A DNA stretch of 10,027 nt from Conidiobolus incongruus B7586 (GCA_000697335.1 JNEM01009222.1:1-10027); one strand, 5' to 3'; counted from the stretch's first letter, positions 1 to 8,340 are shown. Numbers and translations are program-made. Notes: a model not told the origin generated them from the sequence alone.

Positions 1-69
1 ATATATATATATATTGATTGTAATTATAAATTTATTTATATTTAAAATGATTTATATTTTGGAAATTAA

Positions 70-86
70 TTATATATATATATATA
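70..86. repeat. (TA)n microsatellite
   Basis: Uninterrupted alternating TA tract of about eight units in AT-rich DNA. A simple repeat with no apparent function. Confidence 0.8.
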
Positions 87-217
87 ATAATAAATTACAT
101 TTAATATATGTAGTAAATTATTCAAAACTAAAATTATTTAAAAAAAGAAACTAATTGACTTATTTATTCATATCAAATTGAATAATTCATCAATATAACC
201 TTGTTATTATTATTGTA

Positions 218-313
218 TTAAATTTCTGGGATTACCCCGGATCCAACCATTTGACAGATAAATCTAACAAATTTTCTATCAATTAGTAATCCATATTTCA
301 AATCACATCCATA
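218..313 (-). pseudogene. Short coding-like fragment, unidentified
   Basis: On the minus strand, 31 codons are open between two TAA codons, in the only G+C-enriched patch of the first kilobase (near 225-260). The fragment includes FICQMVGSGVIPEI at its end. There is no convincing start codon, and I do not recognise the family. It could be a worn exon of an old gene or a chance open stretch; the mixed amino-acid composition, unlike the N/K/I/F/Y-rich translation of the surrounding DNA, is the only argument for the former. Confidence 0.15.
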
Positions 314-1053
314 TTAAAAAAATGTTTGAAATACTTTGACAATATATCAATTTGATATAAAATAATATAGCTATTTATATTCATATTATAACAATTAATC
401 CAAAATTTTCTTTTAGTTTAAAAATAAAGAGGAGATATACACTTTATAATATAAATGCTTGTTTTATTAATATCCTCAATTTTTTTCGATTATAATATTG
501 TAAATAATATTATGACAAAAAAGTAATATAATATGGTATTGTATGATTAATGAAATATAAACATATTAAAAATAAATAGTATTAAAATTCTGTTTTATAA
601 GCTTATATAACTTTAAAATTATTCTAATATAATCAAAACATCAATTTATCTGTGTTAAAAATCAAATGACTTTTCAAAGTAACAAAATTATGCTAATATC
701 GATATAAGTTTGAAAAATAAAAGAATAATTCTTATCTGGGTTAAATATGAGGATAAATATTGAAAGAGATGTGATAGATATAAATTTTATTTATTAAAAT
801 ATAGTAAAATTTACTATTTAATGAGGTTAAAAAGTCAAAATATATATAATTCCTAGAATATATTTGAATGACTATTTTAATTATATTTTAAATTAATATA
901 CGTTATATAAAATTCAAAAGTATGCCGAAATAATAAAGTAATTAGTAAAATATATAGTTTATTATTAAAGATGGTTTAAACATTAAATCCAATGAAAAAA
1001 TTATAAGATAAAATTATCCAATTAATGATTTGAAAATAACCATATCATCCTAT

Positions 1054-1900
1054 TCACAGCTCAAAGCTCCTCAGTCTCTTAATCTCGGGATCATCAGTTC
1101 TAACTAGTAAGTCGGAATATTTGGTAAAATCACTTTTTTTTCTAGATTGAAATATTTTTTCTTTAATATCACTCCTTTAGAGTTATAATTTCTGTTGATT
1201 TATTTTAGCTATTAAATAAAAAATTAAATGAATTTTTCATTATTTTCTTTTGTAGTTTTTGAAATATGCCATTTTGTCCAATTTTGATAATCACATAAAT
1301 ATGTCAATTAATATCAGATTATTGATTAAGTGATTAATTGATAACGTTAAATTAAAATATTATTATTCAAATTAGATATTACAACTAAACAAAAGGTTTT
1401 ATAGATAACTTTAGTGTATAATATTCTTTTATTCCAGCGAAATAATATTTTAATTATAAATTTTTGTATTTATCAATTTTTTAATAAAAATTATTTCAGG
1501 ATAATTTGAAATTAAACAATTAAATTGGAATAATGCCCATAGTTTGTTAACGAACTATTATCCAATCTAATTCTCTTATCAACGGTTAATCATGATTATT
1601 GGGACTGCATATTTCATAATAGTTTATATGAACTTTTTAGCTCAAATAAATTCCGCAAAATAAAATAGTTTGAACTATAGCTTTTAATGCTGTATCGCTT
1701 AAATTAAGGTAAATTTATGCAAAAATAATAATTCATTCATTTATTATATTAAATTTTTTATTAATTTGATTAGGTTTTAATGTTATTAAGGTTAAATATG
1801 TCAAGGAATGTTCTGAAATGGACATCTTTTTTGTTACCTCTAATCAAATGATCTTATACTCTTATCATTTGCTGCTAGTTCCAAATTATTCAATAACTAC
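1054..1900 (-). pseudogene. Scattered remains of a possible minus-strand gene
   Basis: Several minus-strand pieces of mixed amino-acid composition lie in one direction but in different frames. From upstream to downstream they include LLNNLELAANDKSIRSFD (about 1900-1842), SEHSLTYLTLITLK (about 1820-1770), RWNKRILYTKVIYK (about 1440-1395), LCDYQNWTKWHISK in a 27-codon open stretch (1224-1307), and a 40-codon open stretch (1054-1176) ending TDDPEIKRLRSFEL before TGA. The last piece is the best: it lies in the most G+C-rich patch here (1041-1115) and could be a final exon. Between the pieces are stops and A/T-rich sequence that could be introns or decayed coding DNA. I cannot name a family; the Leu-rich flavour is not diagnostic. 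It may be an old pseudogene, a gene with many short exons, or chance. Confidence 0.25.
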
Positions 1901-1979
1901 CAATGAAATATTCGGATGAATTTCAGGATAGAAATATTATAAAATTTCCACTTTTTGGTCTAAAAATCAATAATTATTA

Positions 1980-2480
1980 ATAAATTTTATAATGTTAAAA
2001 AATCTAGCTTTTAATCTGTTATTTAAAATTATTAATAGATAATAAAACAAAATTAAATTTTTAATTTTACTATTTTTAATAAGATTGTAATCAATGTGAT
2101 TTTTGTATGGGTTAATGAATTTTTTAATTAATTTTTAAACCCTGGTAATGCTCAATTATATCATACTCTCAGTTATGTGTATTATAAGAAATATACTCCT
2201 AATAAATATAAAAATTAAGTCGCATTAATTTATAGATATATAAAATTTTATATATGATATCTTGGTAATATATCATTCATTTTTAAGTTACAATTCAATA
2301 AAATCATCAATAATCGTGAATTAAAACTCATAAGCTATATTAAATAATACCTGATTATATCTGATTAAAACTGGATAACGAAAAACTGAAAATAAATTAA
2401 AGTTTAATTTATTCATATTAAATTATTTATTTATCTTAATAGAAAAACGGATGACTATTTCATATTCAGTTTCAATCAAG
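1980..2480. other. AT-rich stretch upstream of the protease gene
   Basis: No open frame of note on either strand, and composition returns to nearly pure A/T. It probably contains upstream control sequence for the protease at 2571, but no specific factor site was recognised. Confidence 0.5.
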
Positions 2481-2512
2481 TATATATTGCTTTTGTAAAA
2501 GTAGTATTTAAA
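2481..2512 (+). promoter_or_regulatory. Probable core promoter (TATA-like) of the protease gene
   Basis: TATATATT at 2481-2488 lies 83 bases before the ATG, and a second TATA-like element, GTATTTAAA, lies at 2504-2512. Both are at plausible TATA-to-start distances for a short 5' leader. In DNA this AT-rich such strings are common, so the assignment rests on position alone. Confidence 0.35.
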
Positions 2513-2570
2513 CGATGAAATAGTATTACTATTCATCATCAAAACAAATTATTTATTTGCTTATTTCAAC

Positions 2571-3713
2571 ATGCAATTCACTTCAGTCTTCGTTTCTTTA
2601 ACCGTCTTCGTTGCCACCATTGTCAGTGGTGAGGCTATCCCCAACCAATGGATTCTTTCCTTTGATCAGAATGCCCGCATGGACTTCGATGCTCAGGTCA
2701 ACGCTGTTACTGATCTTTTCACCTCCCGCGATGGTTCCAACCAACTTTTGCACAAGTTTGACACTGCTTTCTATGGTGTTGCCGTCAAGGCCGACGATGC
2801 TACTTTAGCTAAAATTAAGGAACTTCCTCACGTCGTCAAAGTTGAACAAGATGGTGTCGCTAAGGCCATTGGAACTCAATCCAATGCTCCTTGGGGCCTT
2901 GCTCGTGTTAGTCAACGTGCTAAGCTCGGTTCCGCTCCCTATACCTACAGATACGCTGATAACGCTGGCGAAGGTGTCACTGTTTACGTCTTAGATACTG
3001 GTATCAATATTAGTCATAGAGACTTCGGCGGTCGTGCTACCTGGGGTACTAACACCGCTGGTGGTAGCAACGATGATAAGCACGGTCACGGTACTCACTG
3101 TGCTGGTACCATTGCCGGTACCACTTATGGTGTTGCCAAGAAGGCCAAGGTTGTTGCCGTCAAGGTCTTGGGTGACAATGGTTCTGGTTCTTGGTCTGGT
3201 ATCATTTCCGGTATTGACTGGGTTGTCAAGCACAACGGTGGTTCCAAGAAAGTCATCTCTATGAGTTTGGGTGGTGGTAAGAACGATGCTCTTAACACTG
3301 CTGTCACCAATGCTGTTAATAGGGGTGTTGTCACTGTTGTTGCTGCTGGTAATGAAAACCAAGATGCTTGTAATGTCTCCCCTGCCTCTGCTCCTGCTGC
3401 CATCACCGTCGGTGCCACCGATGTTAATGACAGAAAGGCTTCCTTCTCCAACCATGGTAGATGTGTCGATATCTTGGCTCCTGGTGTCAACATTCTCTCC
3501 GCCTGGATTGGTTCCACCACTGCTACCAACACCATCTCTGGTACCTCCATGGCCTGCCCTCACGTTGCTGGTTTGGCTGCTACTGTCCTCTCTCAAGGTA
3601 CTCCCGCCAATGGTGTTGATTCCAGACTCAAGGCTTTGGCCACCAAGAATGCCATCTCTGGCTTCAACTCTGCCACTCCCAACTTGCTTGGTTTCAACGG
3701 TATCTCCGCTTAA
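2571..3713 (+). CDS. Secreted subtilisin-like serine protease (peptidase S8A, proteinase K type)
   Basis: This predicted extracellular endopeptidase has 380 residues in one exon. Residues 1 to about 22 form a signal peptide (hydrophobic core, then VSGEA), about 24-98 an inhibitor I9-type propeptide, and the mature enzyme probably begins near 102 and runs to the C-terminus with no extra domain, the usual size for the family. The catalytic residues are all visible: Asp142 in YVLDTGI, His173 in HGHGTHCAG and Ser326 in SGTSMACPH, with oxyanion Asn261 in AAGNEN and a substrate-binding SLGGG at 232-236. Cys267 and Cys298 match the position of a disulfide in the aqualysin/proteinase K group; Cys177 beside the catalytic His is the typical free cysteine. 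Sequons occur at Asn146, Asn203 and Asn268. The ATG is followed directly by the signal peptide, so the start is secure. Composition is far richer in G+C than its surroundings, with C/T-ending codons favoured, which suggests strong expression. In fungi such enzymes degrade host cuticle or environmental protein; the exact target here is inference. It is tail to tail with the pseudogene at 5613-7488. Confidence 0.97.
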   Translation: MQFTSVFVSLTVFVATIVSGEAIPNQWILSFDQNARMDFDAQVNAVTDLFTSRDGSNQLLHKFDTAFYGVAVKADDATLAKIKELPHVVKVEQDGVAKAIGTQSNAPWGLARVSQRAKLGSAPYTYRYADNAGEGVTVYVLDTGINISHRDFGGRATWGTNTAGGSNDDKHGHGTHCAGTIAGTTYGVAKKAKVVAVKVLGDNGSGSWSGIISGIDWVVKHNGGSKKVISMSLGGGKNDALNTAVTNAVNRGVVTVVAAGNENQDACNVSPASAPAAITVGATDVNDRKASFSNHGRCVDILAPGVNILSAWIGSTTATNTISGTSMACPHVAGLAATVLSQGTPANGVDSRLKALATKNAISGFNSATPNLLGFNGISA

Positions 3714-3752
3714 ATGACTACATTTTAGTATTTATTTATTATTTGATTTCTG

Positions 3753-3758
3753 AATAAA
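3753..3758 (+). terminator. Polyadenylation signal of the protease gene
   Basis: AATAAA lies 39 bases after the TAA stop in the 3' flank, followed by T-rich DNA. Position and sequence fit a fungal poly(A) signal, although the motif is common in AT-rich DNA. Confidence 0.5.
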
Positions 3759-4299
3759 ATCTTTTATTCTACTTAAATTTTAGTAATGATAAAGCTTATT
3801 TCTAAATTAATTGAAGTAATCTTAGTGTGTAATATAAATCTTTTTGATATTATCATGGCCACATTTATATATATGATTTAATTTTTCAAACAAAAATTTT
3901 GATATTTTACACATAAATAGAATATTATTGAAACCATTGGTTCAATATTTAAAAAATGAATTAAAGTTGATATATTTTATTAAATTACTAAAATTGACAA
4001 CTTAACATATAATTCATATAGATTTAACTATTAGATCCTTATTCAAAATAGATGAGAATCAGCTAAAATCAAATATAAATTCAATTAATGGTAATTTAAT
4101 TTTATTTAGAATTATTAATATATTGAAATTTAATTGAAAATTTTTTTTAATTTTTTAATGATTATAAATTAATTTCATACAATTTAGGTTTTGATCCTTA
4201 GATTATAAAACTAATATAATTTCACAAAAAATTAGACTGAAATATATTATTTTAATTTTTAGAATGAAAATATTATAAAAGTATACCATAATTCATTAA

Positions 4300-4500
4300 C
4301 TAATCTGCATTCTTATTTGTCGCAGATCTGATTTATCACATGTCATGTTTAAAAAATAACTTATACTTTTGTGATTCTCCAGTTGAATTATCACAAACCT
4401 TTATTTCCTGAGTTTGATTAAAATTTCAGAATTTGATCAACTAAAATGAAATCAAAAGATCATCATAATTTATTTTTGATAGCAAGGTTTTGCAAAAAAG
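4300..4500 (-). pseudogene. Coding-like fragment interrupted by stops, unidentified
   Basis: One minus-strand frame can be followed through the whole stretch with four internal stops (4441-4443, 4426-4428, 4336-4338, 4333-4335). Between them it reads KTLLSKINYDDLLISF and then QEIKVCDNSTGESQKYKLFF, a mixed composition unlike the flanking translation. The plus strand is also open for 35 codons at 4304-4411, so strand is uncertain. I recognise no family. It may be a decayed exon; chance is a real alternative. Confidence 0.2.
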
Positions 4501-4610
4501 TATACTATTTTAACTATAAATATAGAATGAAATAAAAATAAAAGTAGTTTAAATTTTATTATTACTAGTAATATATTAATTAATACTATAATATATTTAA
4601 CCCTATAATT

Positions 4611-4630
4611 TATTTTATTTTATTTTATTT
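4611..4630. repeat. TTTTA-unit tandem repeat
   Basis: About four copies of a T-rich pentamer (TATTT/TTTTA) in a row. A simple repeat. Confidence 0.7.
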
Positions 4631-4652
4631 AAATTTCTATTAAAAAGATAAC

Positions 4653-4672
4653 TTTTGGTTTTAATACCAAAA
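4653..4672. repeat. Short inverted repeat
   Basis: TTTTGGT at 4653-4659 and its exact complement ACCAAAA at 4666-4672 are separated by six bases, which could form a small hairpin. There is no gene nearby for it to terminate, so it may be incidental. Confidence 0.35.
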
Positions 4673-4796
4673 CAAATTATCTAAGTTAATATTATAAATT
4701 ATATAAATACTTTAAATATTAATTGATGAGATTTTTCTTAAATCAAATTTATATTTAAGTTGAAATATATATTTACAAAGTTTAATATTTTATAAT

Positions 4797-4883
4797 TAAT
4801 ATTTGTTAATTATTATTATAAATATTTTGATATAATTCTGGTAAATTTATAGTATCTAAAAAATAAATTTTTTTATTAAGGAC
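4797..4883 (+). repeat. Diverged direct repeat, copy 1
   Basis: Pairs with copy 2 at about 9694-9780 in the same orientation. Without gaps, 4832-4883 matches 9729-9780 at 41 of 52 positions by hand count, including the shared core AATTCTGGT and a shared A-rich run. Upstream the similarity continues with small gaps through a TTATTATTAT stretch. This exceeds what shared AT richness alone would give, and suggests remains of a transposon or a segmental copy. Family unknown; edges approximate. Confidence 0.5.
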
Positions 4884-5517
4884 TGATATTTAATAACTTA
4901 AATATAAATAATTTTTTTGAATAACAATTTTATTATAAATATCATTGATAGAAGCTTAATAGCATTATAGTTATTTAAGTTATAATTACCTAAATATATT
5001 AAACATTATAGGTGTATATTAATATTTTAAATTAAAAAATTTCTATTTTTATTTTATATTAAAAATATTATTTAGAAATAATTTTATTTAATAAAATATC
5101 AAACTAGTGGTTAATAAAATTATTAATATAAATTGAGTAAAAAAGGGTATATTATTATAGTATATCAAAACAATTAATATATTTCTATAAATATTATATT
5201 TAATTATTAAAATTTCCAAAAAACTTATTTTTAAAAAAAATTCAATCTCATATTTAATGTTATTATTTTATAATTGAATTTCTTAAATATTTAGTAATAA
5301 AAATATATTTTATGTTAATAAACACTAAACTACCTCTTAATCAAATGAAAATAATTATTTTTAATATAATATTAGTAGAGAATTAATGAATTACTTATCA
5401 AAAAATATATATGTGATAAAATAATTCTTATTTATGAACATATTCATACTTTTTGCAATTTTAAATTTATATTAGTTTCTCAATTATCAAAATATTGAAA
5501 AATTCGATTTAATATAT

Positions 5518-5523
5518 TTTATT
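5518..5523 (-). terminator. Possible polyadenylation signal downstream of the ligase pseudogene
   Basis: AATAAA on the minus strand, about 90 bases beyond the inferred original stop at 5613-5615. It may be a leftover 3' signal; the motif is common in this composition. Confidence 0.25.
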
Positions 5524-5918
5524 CTTAAAGAGTATGTAAATAAAGTGATAAGTTAAGGGATTGAAATTAATAACCGAGAAAAGGTATCATACTCCAACTC
5601 ATAAGAATACAGTTATTTGATAAGTCCCCTTTACAAAATCTTGCGACTAGAACTCTTTGGAATCTTTTTGATAATTTCCAATCTGAGTTTCAAGTATTTA
5701 TATAGAGAGACTTGACTATGGAGGAAAATTTTGATATCTTCAATAATTCCATCCAAATTTGTAGCTTTGGGAACTTTAGGATCTTAGAGAGTGATATATC
5801 CTTTAGGAACTTCTGAATAGTCATCTAATTTAACACCAACGACGCAGGCATCAGCAACCTTGGGATGTGTAAGAAGGATTGACTCAAGTTCTGCTGGAGG
5901 TACTTGGAACCCCTCAAT

Positions 5919-5973
5919 CTATATACTATTTTAATCAAACTATTAACCTTATATACAAAAATAGTATTTGCAC
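5919..5973 (-). other. Remnant intron 5 of the ligase pseudogene (55 nt)
   Basis: GTGCAA donor and TATAG acceptor. Removing it joins LKELIK to IEGFQVPPAELE in phase 0, restoring the conserved A8 region, which strongly supports the boundaries. TTAAT inside could be the branch site. Confidence 0.8.
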
Positions 5974-6244
5974 CTTAATCAACTCTTTCAATTTAGCAGC
6001 AATGTAAAAGTTTCCTTCATTGATACAATAGCCAATATCACTAGTTCTTATGAATCCATCTTCATCAAAAATATCTTGAATGGTTTGTTCATTGTCATTT
6101 CTCCTTTTCCAATTGGGCTTAAAGACTTATCAGTGTTGATATCAACCACTCTAGCTTCCATATTGGGTACAATATAGCCAACAGAACCGGGAAGTGAATC
6201 TCCAACAGGCAGGAAAAAGCCAATCGGACTCATTTCAGTCAAAC

Positions 6245-6295
6245 CTACATCATATCAATATTGTGTATGTTAATTGATTCAAACCAAATAGATAC
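6245..6295 (-). other. Remnant intron 4 of the ligase pseudogene (51 nt)
   Basis: GTATCT donor and GTAG acceptor, phase 1, splitting a glycine codon. Removal joins HITQEFG to LTEMSP, the A5 motif that is normally QGYGLTE. An ATTAAC branch-like site lies inside. Confidence 0.85.
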
Positions 6296-6420
6296 CAAAT
6301 TCTTGAGTAATATGAATATTAAATTTATATTTAATTTCAATTTCTAATTCCTTAAATAGAGGAGGTGCTTTCTCACTAAGCATTTTATTTTGATATATCG
6401 AATTTAGATACGATAGGATG

Positions 6421-6486
6421 CTAAATTATTCTAATTGGTTAAAATTATTGATATTTAATATATTAATTATATTTTAATATCTCAAC
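6421..6486 (-). other. Possible remnant intron 3 of the ligase pseudogene (66 nt)
   Basis: It lies between VVPPIIVAI and HPIVSKFDISK, which are nearly adjacent in the family. The acceptor TAG at 6421-6423 and a TTAAC branch-like site are clear; the donor GTTGAG is weak, and one or two expected residues are missing, so the donor may be moved or damaged. Confidence 0.5.
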
Positions 6487-6555
6487 AATTGCAACAATAA
6501 TAGGTGGAACAACGAAGCAGTTTTCAATTTAGTCATTTTGAGGTATTAACAAAAG

Positions 6556-6608
6556 CTATGAGATTGATTAGTACTCTAATCACCTACTGTGTGATACGAG
6601 GATGTTAC
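6556..6608 (-). other. Remnant intron 2 of the ligase pseudogene (53 nt)
   Basis: GTAACA donor, TACTAAT branch site (close to the fungal consensus TACTAAC) and ATAG acceptor, sitting just after SKFDLPN. The next exon is damaged (a stop at 6546-6548 and a frame change), so phase cannot be confirmed. Confidence 0.65.
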
Positions 6609-7129
6609 ATTAGGTAAATCAAATTTAGATAAAAGTTTGGAACTGCAGAGATTGTGACAGATCGATAACACATCTGTCATCATCAAATAGCAGTGGAAGA
6701 AGGTTAAAGTAGCTACAAACTTCTTTTCAGGTGAATAGAATTCATTTAATTAGTGTTCTATCTGCATGAAATTGGAAATAAGATTGTAATTGATAATCAT
6801 CACACCTTTAGGAACGCCAGTAGTTCCCGAAGAAAATAAGATAGCGGCAATTTGTTGACGCGATTGAGTTGAATTGATAAGCTTGAGCTGAGGATATTCT
6901 TCATCGCTAAGGGCTTGGTTGAATAAAGGAATTTCACTATGATCTTGCAAGGGTTCAAAATTCAAAAATAAAATTTTTCAGTTTGATAGTTTCTCAGTTT
7001 CCGAAGCTTTTTTAGAAATTTCATAAAGTTTAGGAATTGTGAATAATACTATGGGGTTTACCTGTTCCATTAGATGTTTGAGTACAGTAGATGTGTATAT
7101 GTTGTTGACTGGACTTAAAATTGATCTTA

Positions 7130-7175
7130 CTAATTGTTAGCATAATATTAATATCAAGATATCTATTATACTCAT
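7130..7175 (-). other. Remnant intron 1 of the ligase pseudogene (46 nt), damaged donor
   Basis: GCTAAC branch site and AATTAG acceptor are intact, and removal joins CILAVKNF(G) to ILSPVNNIY, as expected for the family. The donor reads ATGAGT where GTGAGT is expected, so splicing here would fail. Phase 1. Confidence 0.65.
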
Positions 7176-7559
7176 CAAAGTTTTTAACAGCCAAAATACA
7201 AGTAGCATTATAAATATGATTTGGAGAGAAAATGGCAACAATAATACCTTTTCTAATATTGAATTTATGATAAAGACTGGAAGCAAGTTCTGGAATGTAA
7301 TTTCTAAAGTATTGGTCATTAATAAAGTCATTGCTGTTGGCATCGGTGAATACTGGATGATCCAAGCCATGATCCTTGTGAGGTGTATTGAGCACGTATA
7401 CAATCAAACTTTGATCGGTTGGAATATTGGGAGTGGGATGAGGAGATCTGAGAGTCTTGGTATTATTTTCGAAATGAATAATAGTCACAGTTTGTGGAGT
7501 TATGCAAAGATTTAAATGATAAACATCATTTGAGCTGGTTCTATACAGGCATTCCAATA

Positions 7560-7978
7560 AATATCTGAAAAATACCTGTTCTCAAAAGCTATTTGTGTAT
7601 TATTCCTGTAACTCAAAGTAATTTTATTCCATAATTGAAAATAATTTTGAGGTTTATAAATTGTGAAAATTTCTTGTATAATCAAACTCAAAATGTTCTC
7701 AAATAAAAAAGTTTAAAATCAAATCCATCTTTACTATAAACAAACTGAGTTGGATCATTTTAAATCATTTTGATTATCAATTTATAAAGAATTCTCATAA
7801 AAAAGTATTACATATATTTATTAATTTTTAAATAATTTATGAAATTTTATATTGTATTAATATGTTAAAATGAATATGTACGCATTGGTATTAAATGATG
7901 TTCAAAAGATGGTATTATTAGGAATTATAAAAATTTATATTTGATATTTTTAATTAATTTTATCACACATAAACTATA
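7560..7978. other. AT-rich stretch upstream of the ligase pseudogene
   Basis: No open frame of note. It would hold the former promoter of the minus-strand ligase gene, but no specific element can be named. Confidence 0.5.
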
Positions 7979-8056
7979 TTACAAAGTCTGACCACCAGTG
8001 CAATTTAAACCCTTGTTAATTACTATGTTGAAAGGATGAATATAAATTGTTATTTT
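7979..8056 (-). pseudogene. Coding-like fragment, possible last exon, unidentified
   Basis: Twenty-five codons plus TAA on the minus strand, directly after a TTTTTAG that could be a splice acceptor. The end reads IHPFNIVINKGLNCTGGQTL before the stop, a composition unlike the flanks. I do not recognise the family. It might belong with the fragments at 8341-8475 and 8711-9020 as parts of one decayed or multi-exon gene, or be chance. Confidence 0.25.
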
Positions 8057-8340
8057 CTAAAAACTTGGTATTCCGTGTAAATAAACTTATCATTTTATAA
8101 TTACAAATTCAGCTTGTTACAAAATCATTTCAATTTTTTTTGATAAATATAGATATATTAAGTGTATTTGAGGAAATATATTTTATTATAGATAATATTA
8201 TTCCAAATGAATTGGATGAATCATATAACAGTTATTATAATTAAACTTAATTTTTTATTAGAATTAATTTATGTTTCAATTTTATCAAAAGTTTAGTTAA
8301 ATTATAAAAAATTGGATTAAATTTTTATAATTTTTTTCAC

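Larger units (their letters stand above)
1..1050. other. AT-rich intergenic region without an intact gene
   Basis: Almost entirely A/T, with stops dense in all frames. It opens with an (AT)n run at 1-14 and has a second (TA)n tract near 70-86. The only part with visibly higher G+C is around 225-260, treated separately as a coding-like island. No RNA gene, terminal repeats or other gene was recognised. Confidence 0.7.
3760..5612. other. AT-rich intergenic region between the protease and the pseudogene
   Basis: Mostly A/T with frequent stops on both strands. It contains the coding-like island at 4300-4500, a TTTTA-unit repeat near 4611-4630, a 7-bp inverted repeat at 4653-4672 and one copy of a diverged direct repeat at about 4797-4883. 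No intact gene or RNA gene was recognised. Confidence 0.6.
5613..7488 (-). pseudogene. Decayed 4-coumarate:CoA ligase-like acyl-CoA ligase (AMP-binding family)
   Basis: The family activates a carboxylic acid with ATP and joins it to CoA; this copy can no longer do so. Family marks in order are an N-terminal part (VFTDANSNDF, VAIFSPNHIY), SPVNNIYTST, the A3 phosphate-binding motif SSGTTGVPKGV (about 6840-6800), KKFVATLTFFHCY, VVPPIIV, HPIVSKFDISK, the A5 region HITQEFG-LTEMSP, A7 GFIRTSDIGY, A8 AKLKELIK-IEGFQV and PPAELES, and near the end PKSSSRKIL (A10; the Lys is kept, Gly is replaced by Arg). Removing five visible introns leaves about 535 codons, the usual length. Breaks: no ATG (GTG at 7486-7488 stands where the start should be), stops at 6978-6980, 6750-6752, 5784-5786 and 5631-5633, a one-base loss near 6385, further frame trouble at 6515-6555, and an internal deletion near 6091-6096 removing about ten residues after GEMT. 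The open frame continues upstream to 7557 without an ATG. The true substrate cannot be told. An active gene with sequencing errors is unlikely given so many independent faults. Confidence 0.9.

Noticed and set aside
2991-3596. A 201-codon antisense open frame, and a 141-codon one at 3125-3550, opposite the protease
   Set aside because: Both are rich in Ser/Thr/Gly/Asp or Ala/Leu/Thr as expected from reading a codon-biased gene backwards; the sense strand has a complete family match, and neither has a promoter or recognisable domain.
3271-3717. A 148-codon plus-strand open frame overlapping the end of the protease, with others at 2611-2808 and 3034-3264
   Set aside because: Their Leu/Pro/Val-rich translation is an off-frame shadow of the protease codons, with no independent features.
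4653-4672. The inverted repeat as a bacterial-type terminator
   Set aside because: No gene ends nearby and the window looks eukaryotic; arms of seven bases are expected by chance at this composition.
3713-5613. The protease and ligase as parts of one functional cluster
   Set aside because: They are tail to tail, nearly 2 kb apart, in different pathways, and the ligase is dead; nothing in the sequence links them.
5968-6177. A 69-codon plus-strand frame over the C-terminal part of the ligase
   Set aside because: It lies opposite the conserved A7/A8 region of the pseudogene and is explained as its shadow.
7137-7403. An 88-codon minus-strand frame rich in Ile/Leu/Met that resembles a membrane protein
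   Set aside because: It is another frame of the first ligase exon and intron 1; the hydrophobic look comes from A/T-rich codons.
7216-7515. A 99-codon plus-strand open frame over the start of the ligase pseudogene
   Set aside because: The minus strand carries clear 4CL-family sequence over the same bases; the plus frame has no family marks and is a shadow.
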